A stretch of 64,000 bases of DNA from Trileptium ribeirensis (GCA_030248225.1 JASANE010020473.1:1-64000), one strand, 5' to 3'; counted from the stretch's first letter, positions 28,818 through 41,887 are shown. A program made the numbers and translations. The notes: generated by a model not told the origin, from the letters alone.

Positions 28818-29617
28818 CTGAAACAAATCGGAAAATTGTCTACGCATAATTGGGGAAACCACATAATAATCGCCGCACACAGCAAGTAAAATCAACCCAA
28901 TTTCTAGCCATTTGTATATTAAAATTTTAGGTAACACAGTATTGCTTAGCATATATACATTAATTCTGCGAGATCAAATTCTCACAAAATCAGTTATATT
29001 TTATGTAAGGAATGCTTAATAACTTTACCTAGCATTAAAATGAATTAACTGACACATACATACCCCATGATCATAATTATTTTAGGCCCGGTAAGTACGT
29101 ATTATCTCTATTGTGTAACAATTTGCTGATTTCCTTGAGCATATCACTCTTTGCAAGCTATATCTTAAGCTGCTATATTGGTGACATCAAAAACAATTAA
29201 GCCTGAGCAACAACTATTACAGCACAAATAAGACTTATGCTATTTATGTACCACAACGAACAATGCTACCTAATAACACTGACAGAAGATGGAAAATGAT
29301 ACCAATGCCCCAAATGTAGTTACTACCCTTGCAGTATATAAACTACCGACTCATCTTATGATCAAAGTGATAAATCTTGAGTACTGAAGATACAATTCAA
29401 CGAGATGTACACAGCTATGTTAAGCATGCATCAACTTACAAATTGACTACAATATCTGCCATCTTGCCTGAATAGTTAAGAAAATATACCCACGTATTGC
29501 ACATTTAGAGATCATAATATCAAGTACACAGAGGATAAATTGCGTTACAAAATGACACCAAAAAATCCACATAGTTCGAACATTTTTGATAAATTCGTTC
29601 ACCTATCTCTATCGCTG
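28818..29617. other. Upstream region of MEK, no recognised feature
   Basis: AT-rich, should hold a 5' UTR exon and promoter of the MEK gene, or these lie beyond the retroelement to the right. I see no defined TATA/initiator pair. Confidence 0.4.
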
Positions 29618-29923
29618 CTAGTCTTGGTGTTTTATTGTTTCTTTCATTGTCTGTAGTATTTTTGCTAGGGGTTCGTCGTCATCATCTTCGTTGTAGTCGA
29701 GCTTTCTTTCTGAAGGCTCGATTTCTTCTAACGATAGTGGATCGACTTCCATCGGTTCTTCGCTTGCTGTTGTTTTTAGCGTTGCTTCGCTATGCTTTTG
29801 GCAAGCTGCGCTTCTCGAGCACTGCTGGTTCGGCACTTTCTTTAGGCTTCGTTTACTGTTCCTTCGTGACTTTCTGCATTTGTGCCTGCTGATGAGCTGT
29901 CCCCGAATAGCTGACAAGCCCAC
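29618..29923 (-). pseudogene. Second, truncated copy of the start of the unknown acidic frame
   Basis: The frame has MEVDPLSLEEIEPSERKLDY followed by an Asp/Glu run. The corresponding part near 33,300 on the same strand reads MEIDPMPQEEI, stop, CPEQELDYDEEDE. It is therefore a direct repeat about 3.5 kb apart. Function unknown. Truncated after about 100 codons. Confidence 0.6.
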
Positions 29924-30269
29924 CAGTTTGCACCTCCTGCATACCGCTGCTTTTTGGAACTGCTGTTGTTGGTTGTTGTTTCTTCGGATCTTTTAAAGTT
30001 TCCCTCGCCTTTTTCTTCAGCCTCTTTTTGGCGTTCTTCTTTCAACTTCTGTAGTCGTGCCTCTTTGTTGGCGAATATTTGTTGCTACTCCTTGATTCGT
30101 AACGCTATTTGTTCTTGTGGCTTTTCTCTTCTTATTTCGTTCCGCAGTTTATCGATTCTATCGGTTTTGGAAAATCAATCGCGGTTGAATCGAATATTGC
30201 CCGTCTGTTACGGCGCGTTGTTTTGTTAACTTGTTTACGATTTCTTGGTTTGTTCCTGTCCAAGGTATT

Positions 30270-30640
30270 TCATTTGTGTATCTCGCAGAAATATCGTCGT
30301 CTTCTCTGTAGTTGACGTCTTCCTGAATATATATATATATATAAACTTTCCTGCTCTTCTGCTACTCTTTCATCGATTTTCCATAATCGGAAGGTGTTGA
30401 CGTCAAATGTTTTTTGTTTTATTGCTCGATTTGAGCGTAACGCGTATATGCTACTCGCCATTTGGCGTTGTTCACTGAGGTACGGTTTGATCTTCTCGCC
30501 GAATTCTTGTTGGATCGTTCTGAACACTTCGATTTTCTTTTGCTCTTCTTCCGTCTTTTGTGGTCTTGCTTCGATTCGGATCTTTGGCGATCGATACGAT
30601 AAGTATATACTTCTTTATAATCTTCCCGATTAAGTCCCAT
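30270..30640 (-). pseudogene. Part of the unknown frame, interrupted by a TA microsatellite
   Basis: Fragments such as FGEKIKPYLSEQRQMASSIY and KTFDVNTFRLWKIDERVAEE appear in one frame, which then runs into an (AT)n tract at 30,332-30,344 that encodes only Tyr-Ile repeats. A neighbouring frame is Arg/Lys/Ser-rich. Not recognised; forms the later part of the same degenerate protein. Confidence 0.45.
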
Positions 30641-30649
30641 GTTTCTTTT

Positions 30650-31480
30650 CTATTTATTGCTGTTTCGTTGGATCAGCATGCCATGAAATAACAGCGTTGC
30701 GTCACGACTGTATTGCACCACTATTGTCCACGTACGTTCTTTCCATTTTCCGCCTCGGTAACGCAATCGGGTTAGTGCGAACAGTTTGTTGGTATCGTAT
30801 ATGTTTTCGCAGTATTCGACTATTGCGCCATTTCTTTTGAGGACGTATTGTTCGACCAATTGTTGAGCTGTCCTCTTTGCTCGTTCTTCCAACAATCTTT
30901 GGAGTTTATTCATGTTGATCGTTGACAATACTGCTGGATACAATTGCTCTTTGAATGTTGCATCCCATATTTGTCTTTCGGCATCGATGTCGTTCCACAG
31001 TATGATATATTCGCTTTCTGTCTCTAATTCTTTGTACACTACCTCAGGTATTGGACCGTTGAATCGTGAGATGTCGATGATTAACAGCCCGCCATCGCTT
31101 CTTTGTATTGCTACATATCGTACGTATGTTCCCGCTGTTACGCTTGTTGTATCCTGTCAGAATTTTTCGTTGATCCAATGTAAGCAATCTGGATGGATGC
31201 TGCTTTCTTCACGGAATTCTGCGATTCTTTCTATCGTTAGAGTCTTGAGTTTGTATGTTGGGATTTTTGCCACCACCGTTGCGATCGACAGGATGTTTGT
31301 TCGTGCAATGTGAATGATTTCGGCAAATTGCTTTGAGTTGTCTTCTGTTTCGATCACGATTGCCACCTGCCCGGTCTTGGTATGGAATCCGAACACCGCT
31401 TGGTAGTCGATCCACTGTTGCCACCATCTTGCAACGTGGAATGATATTTTTCTATCGTTCGGACCCGGCGTAAAGTTCAT
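30650..31480 (-). pseudogene. Unrecognised conserved-looking protein of the minus-strand element
   Basis: Two open stretches (31,480-31,157 and 31,156-30,650) are in register around one stop codon. Together they give about 275 residues of well-mixed composition with Trp-rich segments (HVARWWQQWIDYQAVFGFHT; LWNDIDAERQIWD) and alternating strands (RTWTIVVQYSRDATLLFHGM). It looks like a folded domain rather than chance. I do not recognise it. It lies in the same direction as Gag-Pol and downstream of the truncated RT. Confidence 0.5.
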
Positions 31481-32190
31481 TTGACTCGGGTTGCGGTTGA
31501 ATGGGCATCATTAAGTCACCGTTTATTCGACCGTTCTTTTCACTCGTCGATTCTCTTATGGTGAACTTGTTAACAAGTGATTCGACATGCGAGAATTACG
31601 TTATTTCCTTCTTGTACTTGCCCCCATAACTCTTTTACATGCCCTTTTAATGATTGTATTTCTTGATTTTTAGTCATTGTTTCCTTTTTATTGAGTTCCA
31701 ATCATTCCCTGAATTCTCGCATATCATTAGTATTAGCTTTTTGTACCGAATCTCGTCGTTGGCGTTCCATTTTGTACTTTTCTTTCCATACTTTTACTTC
31801 TGCTGCTATCGTTTTATTCAGTTCGTCCAGGTTTCTTTAAAGGTCTGCTGTATTGTTATTATTCCAGCAATTGCATGTTGTTTCGGTATTTCAATACTCG
31901 ATTCATATATAGCGAATTTCTTTACTGGATCCGTTAAAGCTTTGGCCAACCTTTCGTCAATCGTTGTTGGTTCTACTATGATTGATTCGGTAGATGTTAT
32001 ATTTCGGTATGATAGTTGTCGTTGTTGTTCCGCTAATTGTGGTTGTACTTTTTTTCGACCAATCCTTTATTAGGTTCTGACAATTGTCATTTATCAATTC
32101 AGGAACCGGTAATCCGCGTGATGTGTATTTCAACATCTCATTCGCGTCATATGGTCTTAGACGTTCGGACTGTGCAGCTTCTTGTGTCAC

Positions 32191-32964
32191 TCATACTTCG
32201 TTTTTACCGACAACAATAACTTCTATTTCTGGTCGTTTTGCTTCTTCTTGTGGAGCAATTTCTTTTTGTTGCAATTCGGTTCTTTTGGTTACCGAATTTT
32301 CTTTTAATGCTTGTGTCAATACCGTTTCTTCTTGTTCTTTTCGTGGATCTGGTAGCTCTTTATGGGGGATTGCTCCCGTTTTAGTTTGATCTGTTGTTTC
32401 GTCAAATTTATCTGTTGTTTCTTGTTGATTCGTTTGGTTTAGCTCGGCGTTAATTTGTTTACGGATCGCACGTTCCAGTGGTAACCATAGCAATCTATCG
32501 GGTTGTTCCTGTAGTCTTTGCGCCCATTTTTCTCTTAGTTCTATTTCGCTTCTTTCTTTGTAGTCTGCTATGATTTGTTTTCTTTCGTCTTCCATTATAT
32601 CTCGTAAGGTTCCATCTTTTCTTACAAAACAGTTTTGTGACCAATTCATTGTTCCGTACGCAAATTCTTGTTTTTGTACTAAATTCGTTCTCGCCACTAT
32701 TTCCATATCAAAGCCGTATTTTGCAGCATTGCGTTCACATCTTTCCGTGACTGATCGGTATTTCTTTACCCATGGTTGTACTGGTGGCTTAAGAACTTTA
32801 GTTGATTGCGAGCATGTCCATTGTTTTCGCTCTCCCGTTACTGATTGATACGATATTGTCCCGTATTTTTGTTTTGGTTCTTTCGATTTTTGGAAACGCT
32901 CTCGTGTTTCTTGAACTTGATTCGCATTTTCTTTCTGACATCGATTCTGAACTTTTACGCCCAT
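32191..32964 (-). CDS. Charged coiled-coil-like frame of the minus-strand element
   Basis: A 257-codon frame rich in Lys, Glu, Gln and Arg. It contains an ordered middle part (RKDGTLRDIMEDERKQIIAD, then REKWAQRLQEQPDRLLWLPL) and a Gln/Glu/Thr-rich tail. Further down the strand (31,850-31,750) lies a heptad-like stretch in another frame. No known motif. Position after RT and before the unrecognised domain suggests one long decayed ORF from about 33,480 to 29,950. Confidence 0.45.
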   Translation of the reverse strand: MGVKVQNRCQKENANQVQETRERFQKSKEPKQKYGTISYQSVTGERKQWTCSQSTKVLKPPVQPWVKKYRSVTERCERNAAKYGFDMEIVARTNLVQKQEFAYGTMNWSQNCFVRKDGTLRDIMEDERKQIIADYKERSEIELREKWAQRLQEQPDRLLWLPLERAIRKQINAELNQTNQQETTDKFDETTDQTKTGAIPHKELPDPRKEQEETVLTQALKENSVTKRTELQQKEIAPQEEAKRPEIEVIVVGKNEV

Positions 32965-33455
32965 TTCCTATGGGTTCACGCAGACATCTTGTTCGACTGT
33001 GTTTTTGCCCTACGACTTTCTCTTCTCGGTGATCTTGATGGTCTTTTTATTCCTGGTTCTTTCGTACTTTCGTTTCGTTCTAGTTTTTCTAGTGTTCGTT
33101 CGGCCATTCCGAATATACCCCTTTTGGTCTTATTGTTTCTTGTGGTTTTAATGTTGTCAATTGCTGGTTAATTTCCATATTTTCATCGTCTTCCATCCAT
33201 ACTTCTCGTACTACGTTCTTTGTGCTACTTTCGAATGTTAACGTTTTTCCATGAGGCTTTTCGTCTTCTTCGTCATAATCAAGTTCTTGTTCTGGACATT
33301 AGATCTCTTCTTGCGGCATTGGGTCTATTTCCATTTGTTCATCGTTATTATTTGGATCTTTGGTTTGTGCTTCTTGGAGAACTGCATCCGGACGGCTTGC
33401 TGGCTCTCCAAGTTGCACTCCCTTTTCTTGTGATGAGCTGTTTCCAGACGGCTAC

Positions 33456-33737
33456 CTAGCTCATCAGTTCGTACTTGCTGTTCATATTCCGTATTGACTT
33501 ATCGCATTTATTTTCCTTGTCTTGTTCATTAATTGGTACTTGCCAGTATCCAGATTTAAAATCCAGAATTGAGAAATACTTTGCTCCGCGTAGTGCGTCT
33601 AACATTTCATCAATTCTTGGCAATGGAAAGCTGTCTTGTTTCGTGACTGATTCAAGCATTCTGTAATCCGCACAGAATCTTTCTGATCCGTCCTTCTTGT
33701 TGGTTAAGACGATTTGTGAAGCCCAAAGGCTGTATGA
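33456..33737 (-). pseudogene. pol: Ty3-type reverse transcriptase, truncated
   Basis: Minus strand: TNKKDGSERFCADYR, then FPLPRIDEMLDALRGAKYFS and LDFKSGYWQVPI, which are the RT fingers/palm blocks of Ty3/gypsy elements. After ENK the homology stops and an unrelated sequence follows. The VLPFGL and YxDD blocks are missing, so the enzyme is cut before its catalytic box. The junction near 33,520 may mark a deletion. Confidence 0.9.
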
Positions 33738-34095
33738 TCTTCAGATTACTCCCTGGTGGAGCATTTATTGTACTTGTCTGCTCACTTGGTTTCGGTCCAC
33801 AAATGTAGACGTCGTAATGGTTGTTGTATCGGCTTTTCAACTGTGGTTTGAATATAATGTTCCACTTGTGTGTTAATACCAATGTCGAAATCTTATTTCG
33901 AGAAGATGTTTTGATAATTGTGCAATATAGTTAGTTGCTAAATATGCGTTCCCTTCTTCATCGGTAACCGATTTTTTCAAATCGATTTTGGCCAGCAGTT
34001 CAATATTATTCATGTGCTCCGTTTGGCGTATTATCTGTTCTTGAAATTGTTCGATATTGAATCGCAGTTGTTCCATTTTCTGTTCATATACTTCC
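33738..34095 (-). pseudogene. pol: Region between protease and RT, broken frames
   Basis: Fragments such as LRFNIEQFQEQIIRQTEHMN and EEGNAYLATNYIAQLSKHL, and then KPSEQTSTINAPPGSNLK, lie between the hAT insertion and the RT remnant. They carry no diagnostic motif but keep the same orientation. Interrupted by shifts and by the hAT element on its right side. Confidence 0.5.
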
Positions 34096-34103
34096 GTATC
34101 CAC

Positions 34104-34817
34104 CAGGGAGTAACCGGGATTCCGGTTCCGGCGAAAATCGTGTTCCGGTTGCGGTTCCGGCAAAGGGCAAAAACCATACCGGAACCGGTATTCCGGTTTA
34201 AAAATTTTGTTTACATTTTCCACGTTTTTTGCTTTATCCTGTAACCCAAACATATGTAATATATATTATACAATGATCAAGATCCAATACAACCAAGCAA
34301 AAGAAAAGATTAACTAACCAATTTGCCGTGTAAAACGTAAGTAGGGCACATAATTTGAGCAGGAATTTTTCAAAATAACCTGCAGGAGTTTGTTAAATCA
34401 CAGCCAGGTCGATGCTTGTAGCAGCTATTTTACACATCCAGAAGTTTGTGGGATACGTTTGAATTAAACCGGTCCAACTCGGTAACAGAGTATGGCTTAC
34501 GCATAAGTACTTAGGGTATGCTTGGCTAACTTAAATCGCATCAGGCACCCGCCAATGCGCTTGTATACTTGGTAAATCAGTCTAAATTGAAGCAAACTAA
34601 CGTTATCTGCAACGCAGCTAGAAACTGCTTTCTTGGCAAAGAACTGTATTTATTGAAACTGTGCGAGCAGCATCACAGTGTGTCTCATTTATAGCATTCT
34701 GATTAGAAAGTTATCATCATTATTATCTAACTTACGGGCACTGTTTGTCCAAAACTTACGGGCACTAGCCTAAACAGTGTCCCTGACCACTGATCAGAAA
34801 ATTACCTTCTATCTATT
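34104..34817. mobile_element. hAT-type non-autonomous element, truncated
   Basis: Begins with the hAT-like terminus CAGGGAGTAACCGGGATTCC and the GGTTCCGG-rich subterminal region, and shares its interior (TGATCAAGATCCAATACAAC, TAACCTGCAGGAGTTTGTTA, GGTCCAACTCGGTAACAGAG) with the copies at 45.7 and 47.4 kb. The right terminus is missing; homology stops near CTATCTATT. Inserted in the protease/RT spacer of the minus-strand element. Confidence 0.8.
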
Positions 34818-34818
34818 T

Positions 34819-35037
34819 TTATCCCACTGCATACAGTGCTGTTTCTCGAAGCGGCAAATGTTTAAAATATTTTTCATATTGTTCCACACTAATGATCGCG
34901 ATTTGCGATTCGGTATCAACTAATCCTCGTAATCTTTTGTTGCATTCTGGATATGTGTGGATGTAATACCTTGATAGGACTGTCGGGTCGCTACACGGAT
35001 CGTGTTCTTGTGATTCGTTGACATGGTTCACTTCCAT
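34819..35037 (-). pseudogene. pol: Aspartic protease remnant
   Basis: The frame contains LRGLVDTESQIAIIS, equivalent to the retropepsin DTGS/A active site with Gly replaced by Glu. It precedes the RT fragment and follows the zinc knuckle, the usual Ty3 order. The missing Gly and the hAT insertion right after it show it is dead. Confidence 0.7.
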
Positions 35038-35081
35038 AAATTATATTTCCTTTTTATCTGATGATATATCCTCGATTTTCT

Positions 35082-35468
35082 CTAATTCGTTTTGGAGGCC
35101 TTTTGGTCTAATTTTGCCACTAATCTCGACTTTGATAATTGGTTTCTCGTTTCTTTATTCGATTGATTCGGTCGGTTCGGCATTATTCTGTAACGGTTTT
35201 GATTTCGTTGTTGATTTACTCTTTGATTCTCTGTTGTGTTTTGACCACGATTTCTTGAGAAGCATTGCTCCGTTTTATGACCCAACTTTCCACATTTATT
35301 ACATCTCGGCGGTGTTTCGTTCATTAACGATTGCCGAGTTTGTGGCTGTTGATTTGTCATTGATGCTGGCATTCTTTGTTGCTGTTGCCAGGTGATTTGA
35401 GGTTGCATTGCTTGCAGTGGTGCTTGTGTTGGATACATCACTTGTGGTGTTAGTTGTTGTATTCCCAT
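35082..35468 (-). pseudogene. gag: Gag nucleocapsid region with CCHC zinc knuckle
   Basis: RCNKCGKLGHKTEQC fits C-x2-C-x4-H-x4-C, the nucleocapsid knuckle that binds RNA. It is preceded by a Gln/Pro/Met-rich linker (QLTPQVMYPTQAPLQAMQPQ) and followed by an Asn/Gln/Arg-rich tail. Frame is open for 128 codons; upstream and downstream Gag frames are broken. Confidence 0.9.
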
Positions 35469-37700
35469 CTGTCCATAGTATGGTTGTATCGGTTGGGGAT
35501 ATTAACATCCATTTGTGTTGGCGTCATTGCTATCGGAATCATGCATGGTTGCGTCATTTGTTGTTGTTGTGGTTGTCGTAATCGTATTGGTTGATTATTC
35601 CACTGTTGTGGGCGCCACAGCATTTGTGGTCTTTGTGCCTTTGGTCGCCACATTTGTTGGTTAATGTTTAGTCTCGTTCTTACAGTTTCATTTGGCCGAT
35701 TTGATTGTATTTCACGATACTTTGGTCATTGTTCGTTTGTGCCTTGTAATCCTTCGGTCATTTGTTGATCCAAACTTTCGACTGCCTCTGCATTCTCTCA
35801 TAATGTCACAAATGTTTCTTCTAAACGGTTTTGGATTTCATCTTTTAGTAACGTTATTAGTGCTGATTTGAGGACTTCTTCGACAAATGATTCGGGCACG
35901 TCTTTCGCGGATAGGTTTCGTGCTGCGTAGACTCGTAACTCGTCTAAGAAATCTTCAACCATTCTTGTTTGCCGTAGGCTTTGCAATTTGTTCATGTGAT
36001 TCGTCAATGCTTTGGTACATCGAATGGTTCTTTGAACTTCCTTATCAATTCGCTATAGTTGTGCAATTCTTCGGCTTTTTCCAGTGTCAATACTTCTAAG
36101 TATTCTTCTGCTTTTCCTCGCATTTTTGCTATAAATACTCAAAATTTTTCTTGTTCGTCCTCGATAGCATCTTGAGCCAGTGATTTTGCAAATTGCTTAC
36201 GGAATTTTTCGAAACTTGTTTCGCCATTATATGGTTGTAAATTTGGCACTTCGTTAGTCATTTTGACCAAAATTGCTTGGCCGGTCGCTTGTTGTATTGT
36301 ATTTGGTATTTGTGGCAATCTTTAGTTGCCACCTTGATCAACGCTTCGAGCAAATGTTGGTTTATTGCCACTGGGTCGTTATTTTGTTGACCTGGATTTG
36401 GTTCATTGTTGATTTGGCGTGGTTGTTGATATTGGTACTCCGGGATTGATCGTTGAATTGTTCGTAATGAATGGCATTCGATTGCCTTGTGGGGCTATTG
36501 GTGTTGTACCATAATATTGATATGCCCCGTTTTGAATTGCAACGGTTGCTATTCCTTGATGTTGATTCCAAGTGTTCATTGTTTGAAATGCGCCACGCTT
36601 TTTTGTTATATATATATATATATAATGAATTTGCATTCGGTTGTACATATTCGCCGTTTGAGTTGTACCATTATTTATTGCATGTGGTACTTGCATTTGG
36701 TTCCATACATTCGTCAATTGGCTTCCACTACTTTGTTCTTTATTTACGCCCATTCGTATTTGATTGGGTTGCTTGTTGACTTGCATTGGATTTGCGACTT
36801 GATCATAATTGATACCAAACTGTATTTGATTTGTGTCAATTGGTTCTTCATGAATACCAAATTGATCATAATTTATTTGGTCATTGTTTGGTTTAAATCG
36901 TGTTTGATTCGTATTACATCGTTCTTTTTGTACGCGCTGTTGATCGTTATTTGATTCAATTTGATAGTTATTTCGGTCGCTTTGTGCTTGGACCATACCA
37001 CATTCATTTTGATTTGTACAATTTGGTCATAGTTTTTACCACACTGGTCTATATATACGCCGCTTTGGTTTGGATACACAGTTGATCGTCTCGGGATTGC
37101 CCAGACCTGATGTTGATTTGCATCCATTTGGCTTGTTTCGCGTCGAGCTCCATTTGTGCCACTTTGAATTTGATTTACTCAATTTATTTTATTGTTCACC
37201 ATTAATTGTTGTTCTTGTTGTTCCGCTATTTGCTAGATTTCGACTGTGCTCCATTCCATGTTGGTTGTTCCTTGATCACTAGTCGTAATTGTTATTGCTT
37301 TCGTTTATTCCGAGTTATTGCTACTCGGCAGTGTTGTATATATTTGGCCCATATTAAAAGGGTCCTTATATTCTACTCCTTGTATTACAAATTTCGGTCG
37401 ATAATCATTCTGACTTTGTTCTTGCGACTGTTGTTGTTGCATATCATTGTTTGGTCAAATTATTGTTATTTCGTCGTCGTCTGTGTTTTGCGAATCCGTT
37501 CTGGGTTGTGCCAACGGAATTTCTGGTTCGTCCAATTCCATACTTTGGCACAGTTCCTTTATTAAATACTTGCTATGAATTGTAATTGTTTTTCTTTTTG
37601 TCGTTGTAGCTTTTGAATCGTATCCTGAATTTCTTTTTCAGAATCTTTAATATTTGGGAACAACTCTTCCATGCTTGCTTCTTCATGGAACGTATCAGTA
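35469..37700 (-). pseudogene. gag: Gag N-terminal region, Asn/Gln-rich and degenerate
   Basis: The longest open part (36,996-36,403, 197 codons) is dominated by Asn and Gln with repeating QI/QM motifs (NQIQFGINYDQ, NVWNQMQVPH), and includes an (AT)n-coded IYIYI tract. Between 36,350 and 35,700 many shifted pieces of a helical capsid-like segment occur (for example QSLRQTRMVEDFLDELRVYA, ENLSAKDVPES-like). Assigned to Gag from position before the knuckle; capsid similarity is not proven. Confidence 0.55.
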
Positions 37701-40700
37701 TACGTTTCTTGCAAGCTTTCCTATTTGTCTTGTTGTTCCTTTCTTTTCGATTCCGGTGTGTTTGGATCGAACTCTCGCATTAGTTCCTCAATTTTTTGTC
37801 GTATTTTGCTCTTGTTTCTTTTCTTTTCTTATCTCATTTCTTGGTCTTGGCTCTCAATATTTTTGGGTTCGACTGCCAAGTCTTTTGGTGCATTTTGGTG
37901 TATTTTTGAATTTATGATAGACTTGCGCAAATGGTCTCACTTGTGTGGATTAATAATTTTGCTACAATATAAATAATTTTTATTTTGGCTTATGCCTTAT
38001 TTTGGGATAGGGTCAATTTTAATTTTTGCGAAAATACTTACCAATTTTATTTTATTACGATTGTTTCCCACTTTTACACGACATCATGGTCAGCATGTTA
38101 TATTTTTATTTATTTATGGGGGTAGGGTGGACTGTACTTTTATTATGGCGGCTATCGGAAATAAAATGGGACGGAATTCGTCACCGAGGACGTGGGGTTC
38201 GTACGCGTGATTATTAGTATGCCGGTGGGAAGTAAGTGAATGCTCTTTCTTGGCGCGCGTTGTTTTAATCCGGTGTAGTATAATCCGTGTGGCGTTGCGG
38301 CGTGACTACTTCGATTAGCTCGAATTATAGTCCCAATATGAAATCAAGACAGTCAAAGTAGAAATGTTTATCTAATGTTAGTATAATACTTCAGTAACAT
38401 GATTATACACCGGTTCAGTTCTAGTCACTTATTGCACCGTTATTTAAGCCACCTATGCGCTGCTAATTGTGAATGTTTTAGCCACTTGTTCCAGAAAATC
38501 ATCGTTATGATTTCGCTCATATTTAGATCCGCTTTTTGCGATTTTGATTGGCCTCCTTTTGATTGATCGACGTGATGCTGCTGCATTACGCACTTCCACA
38601 AACGTAATGCCCATACGATCCAGGCTATCGTAACCTCAAGGACGGGACTACTGGGTTCTAATTTCTATTTTCCTTTTTTGATTCTGGTCAGACCCAAGAA
38701 ATTACGGGGCTTAGCAAGCCGCAGGAGCGCTTCACATGATGTGTTCTGATCCTGCCAGACGGGTTGCGCACGTAGCTTAAGAGGAACTACCTTTGAGATC
38801 CCCAGGGAGGTCGGCTCCGTCACCTGCTCACAGGCCAAAGAGACCATACCACTATTCCCTATCCTCGTTTAACTGGGAAGTGTATTTAATAGGTATTCGA
38901 ATCAGCTTCATTTTCGTGCTTCCTCTAACGGTTAATTTATTTAACCAGTGGCACCCACTAGGGTCCGACAAATCCCTAGACGTTTAACGTCGGATTCGCG
39001 TGTAGTTTCCTATTCTGGTTAATTCTGCGGTAAGTTTTAATTTTGGCGGTAACTTTTCCTAATTAGTCGCACGAGTCGTACTCACACAGTAAAATATTTG
39101 ATACAATTATAGAATCGGCGAGTCTCGCTAAGGTTTGCTTCTTCAACGCGTGTGTCAAACCAGAAAGTGGGTCGTCGACAGAGGTGACGGATTTCAAACC
39201 CCTTCGAATATCTATCGCTACTAGGGTCAACCAAACACTTGGACACACTGGGTTTGATTGAGCGTTTATTGATGAGTCGAAATCGCATATGGACAAGAAC
39301 ATAATGTACGGGCGGATACAATAGACACAATGTCACTAATATGGTACGCTATTAGGAGAATGAGCAGGGCAGCAAACGGGGCAAGTTAAGGAGTCATCGT
39401 CTTTTTCATGGAACTCTCACAGCTGATTCAAATCACTGCGTAAACTGCTAAGAATTTTCTAATGACAGCTGTGCTTACCTTACTCATTAACAGTGTGCCA
39501 AATCAAAAGCAAATACCGGTAAGTAATACGGAACGTACAACGGTTAGTTATCCATAGAGAGGCGCCGTTCAACTAACTACTCGCTCGGCACTACAATTGC
39601 TACTAAGGGGTACTCCCACAAAACAACAGGTTCAGGTAAGCGAAATTCGGTAAAATAACGGGTATAAATAAAACGTACGGGACAAAGCGTACAAAGTGGG
39701 TTTGGTGGGTCGTGATCTTGCTCATCCTAATCACGGCTATGGTACATGATAAATGAATGTTCGTGAATGCAGTAAAGTAGCGATTGGATTAACATACGCC
39801 AAAATGTTATAACGAACGATTAATGGTACATATCGATATAACGTTAAGTTTGGGAGGTTATCATCGGTACGACTATTAATTTTTCTCTGGTGCGACAATG
39901 GTACAATATCATTTTTCCTACTCGCATACATACATACATACAGTGACCATCAATATAAGACAAAATTTCCAACAAGTTGCACAGACATAACTGGTTAATT
40001 TTGGTTCTAATTCTCTATAAGATAATTCCTCCGACATGGTAACAAAACGATAAATTCTGGCCTTAAATCGAGGCTCAGTTGTGAGCTAATTGACTACAAA
40101 ACGGACTCTTTCGCGTCCATAAGCATGAGCTAGAATAATGCTAAACTAGGCCGGGTAAAATTATCCTACGAGCGGTTTATGGGTCCCGGTGGACTGAGGT
40201 TGGGACCGAATTTCTAACTTCAGCTTTTCCTAATCCAAAATTATTACTAAAATTTACTAGGTGTGGTGTACATAGGATTAGGTAATATCCGGTTTGGTTT
40301 AACTCGTAATTTCATCTGGCTTACTGCGGAGTTCCAGACGGACATTTAGCAACCTTACGAAAGGGTTGAAGGCGTTGCCTCGGCCTTCAACTTCCACGGC
40401 TACAATAAATGTATGAATGACTCGGTGTTCGGTGGTAACTCGATCAAAAGGTACTGCTCTAAACTGGATACAGATCTAAGGTCTTAAAGTGCATTGTGTA
40501 CTAAAGGGGTGTGTTCAATTTGGACCACAAGATCGTACTAATTCGACGGTTTGCTCATCCGGGTCAACGAACAGCTAATAATTTTATTGATTCGTGCTAT
40601 AACAGGTTTCCTTGATCTATGACAATAAACGATACGCTTAAACGTGCAAGTAGGCCACTACCGAAGTAATGAGCCGTTTTTGGGGCATTCCTAATTTCTG

Positions 40701-41887
40701 CTGGTTCAAATATACTAACAAACTTGGCTTGCTTTAATTTGGTTTTCTGTACTAATTTACTATCTTAATTCACTTCCTCAACGTGAAAATTGTTCTGAAA
40801 CGATCGAATCGTTTATTATTGCTATTAGACAGCGGTATTAATGTGGGCCAAGGGACAAGCTCGGGCGAGTCCCTGGTTCACGACACAACCAACAAATACT
40901 TACGAATTCAATGAATTTCTGCCAATTTAGTGGCCATGCCTTGTCATTGTACAAATTTCATGCCAACTTCAGGGCGTAGCGGCAAGGGTTAAAACTGTAT
41001 TCAGGGACATACAAATTTGTCTAAAGCTAGAGCTATACGTGGCGAAGACTCAAAGGTCATCGGCAATATCCTAAAATACTGAAACTTAAGTTATTTTGAC
41101 TTGAAAACTGCTCTCGAAAAAAGCTCTATTCGGTACTGACATTTAAATGATGTTGCTAACGGTTCCTACTCGATGAAACGAGTCAGTACACGGCGGCCCC
41201 GGTTGTCGGGACAACCGTAACAATTTTGTTGACCCAACTTCACTCAGTTGGCATCCTTAAATGGTTCGGGTTCCTAGTCTTCAACCGAAATTTTAAGTCT
41301 CACTCTAAAGGGGCTAGGGCAAACCTATAATTTACAATTCTTGCTAATTTGCGAGCCTTTCTCTATGAAATTTTGCACAGGGGCTGGGCTCGACCTTATT
41401 TATCGATTTACTAGGACCGGGTCAACGGTCCTCACAAAAATTGGTCTGTCGGGCCGAGGCCGATATCGCGTCTAGTGACATCGTCAGCTTCGACATACAA
41501 AAAGTTTGCCACTGCTGTAAAATTTACAAACTCTGGTAAATTTAATATTTTCATCGCAGCGGCCGTATATCGGAGATTCGAGTCTCCGACGGCTTTCCTG
41601 CTGCACTGATGACTATACTCAGAGAAGGGAAAGAAATATAACTGAACTGTATAGCTAAAAGCTTGGAAAATGTGTGCAAAAGCAAGACCAAGACCTATCT
41701 TTGAAACTATATGTATAACCACATACGGCAGGGAATTCTATGAATTTTGTGTTGACCCTAAGCGGATTTTGTTCTGCTCGGTCCCATATTTTTCATAATT
41801 TTTTGAACGGGCCATGGCTTTGCCGGACTCGATAGCTCAAATAGAAGGCCTAACGGGCCTCTATTTGAACGATAAAAATCATCGAAA

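Larger units (their letters stand above)
29618..38565 (-). mobile_element. Degenerate Ty3-like retroelement with unknown downstream frame
   Basis: Read on the minus strand, directly after the inverted long repeat (ending 38,566), come an Asn/Gln-rich Gag-like region, a CCHC knuckle, a protease remnant, a truncated RT and an acidic/coiled-coil frame whose beginning is repeated at the far end. Many stops and shifts show it is inactive. A hAT element is inserted near the protease. RNase H and integrase were not found. Confidence 0.7.
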
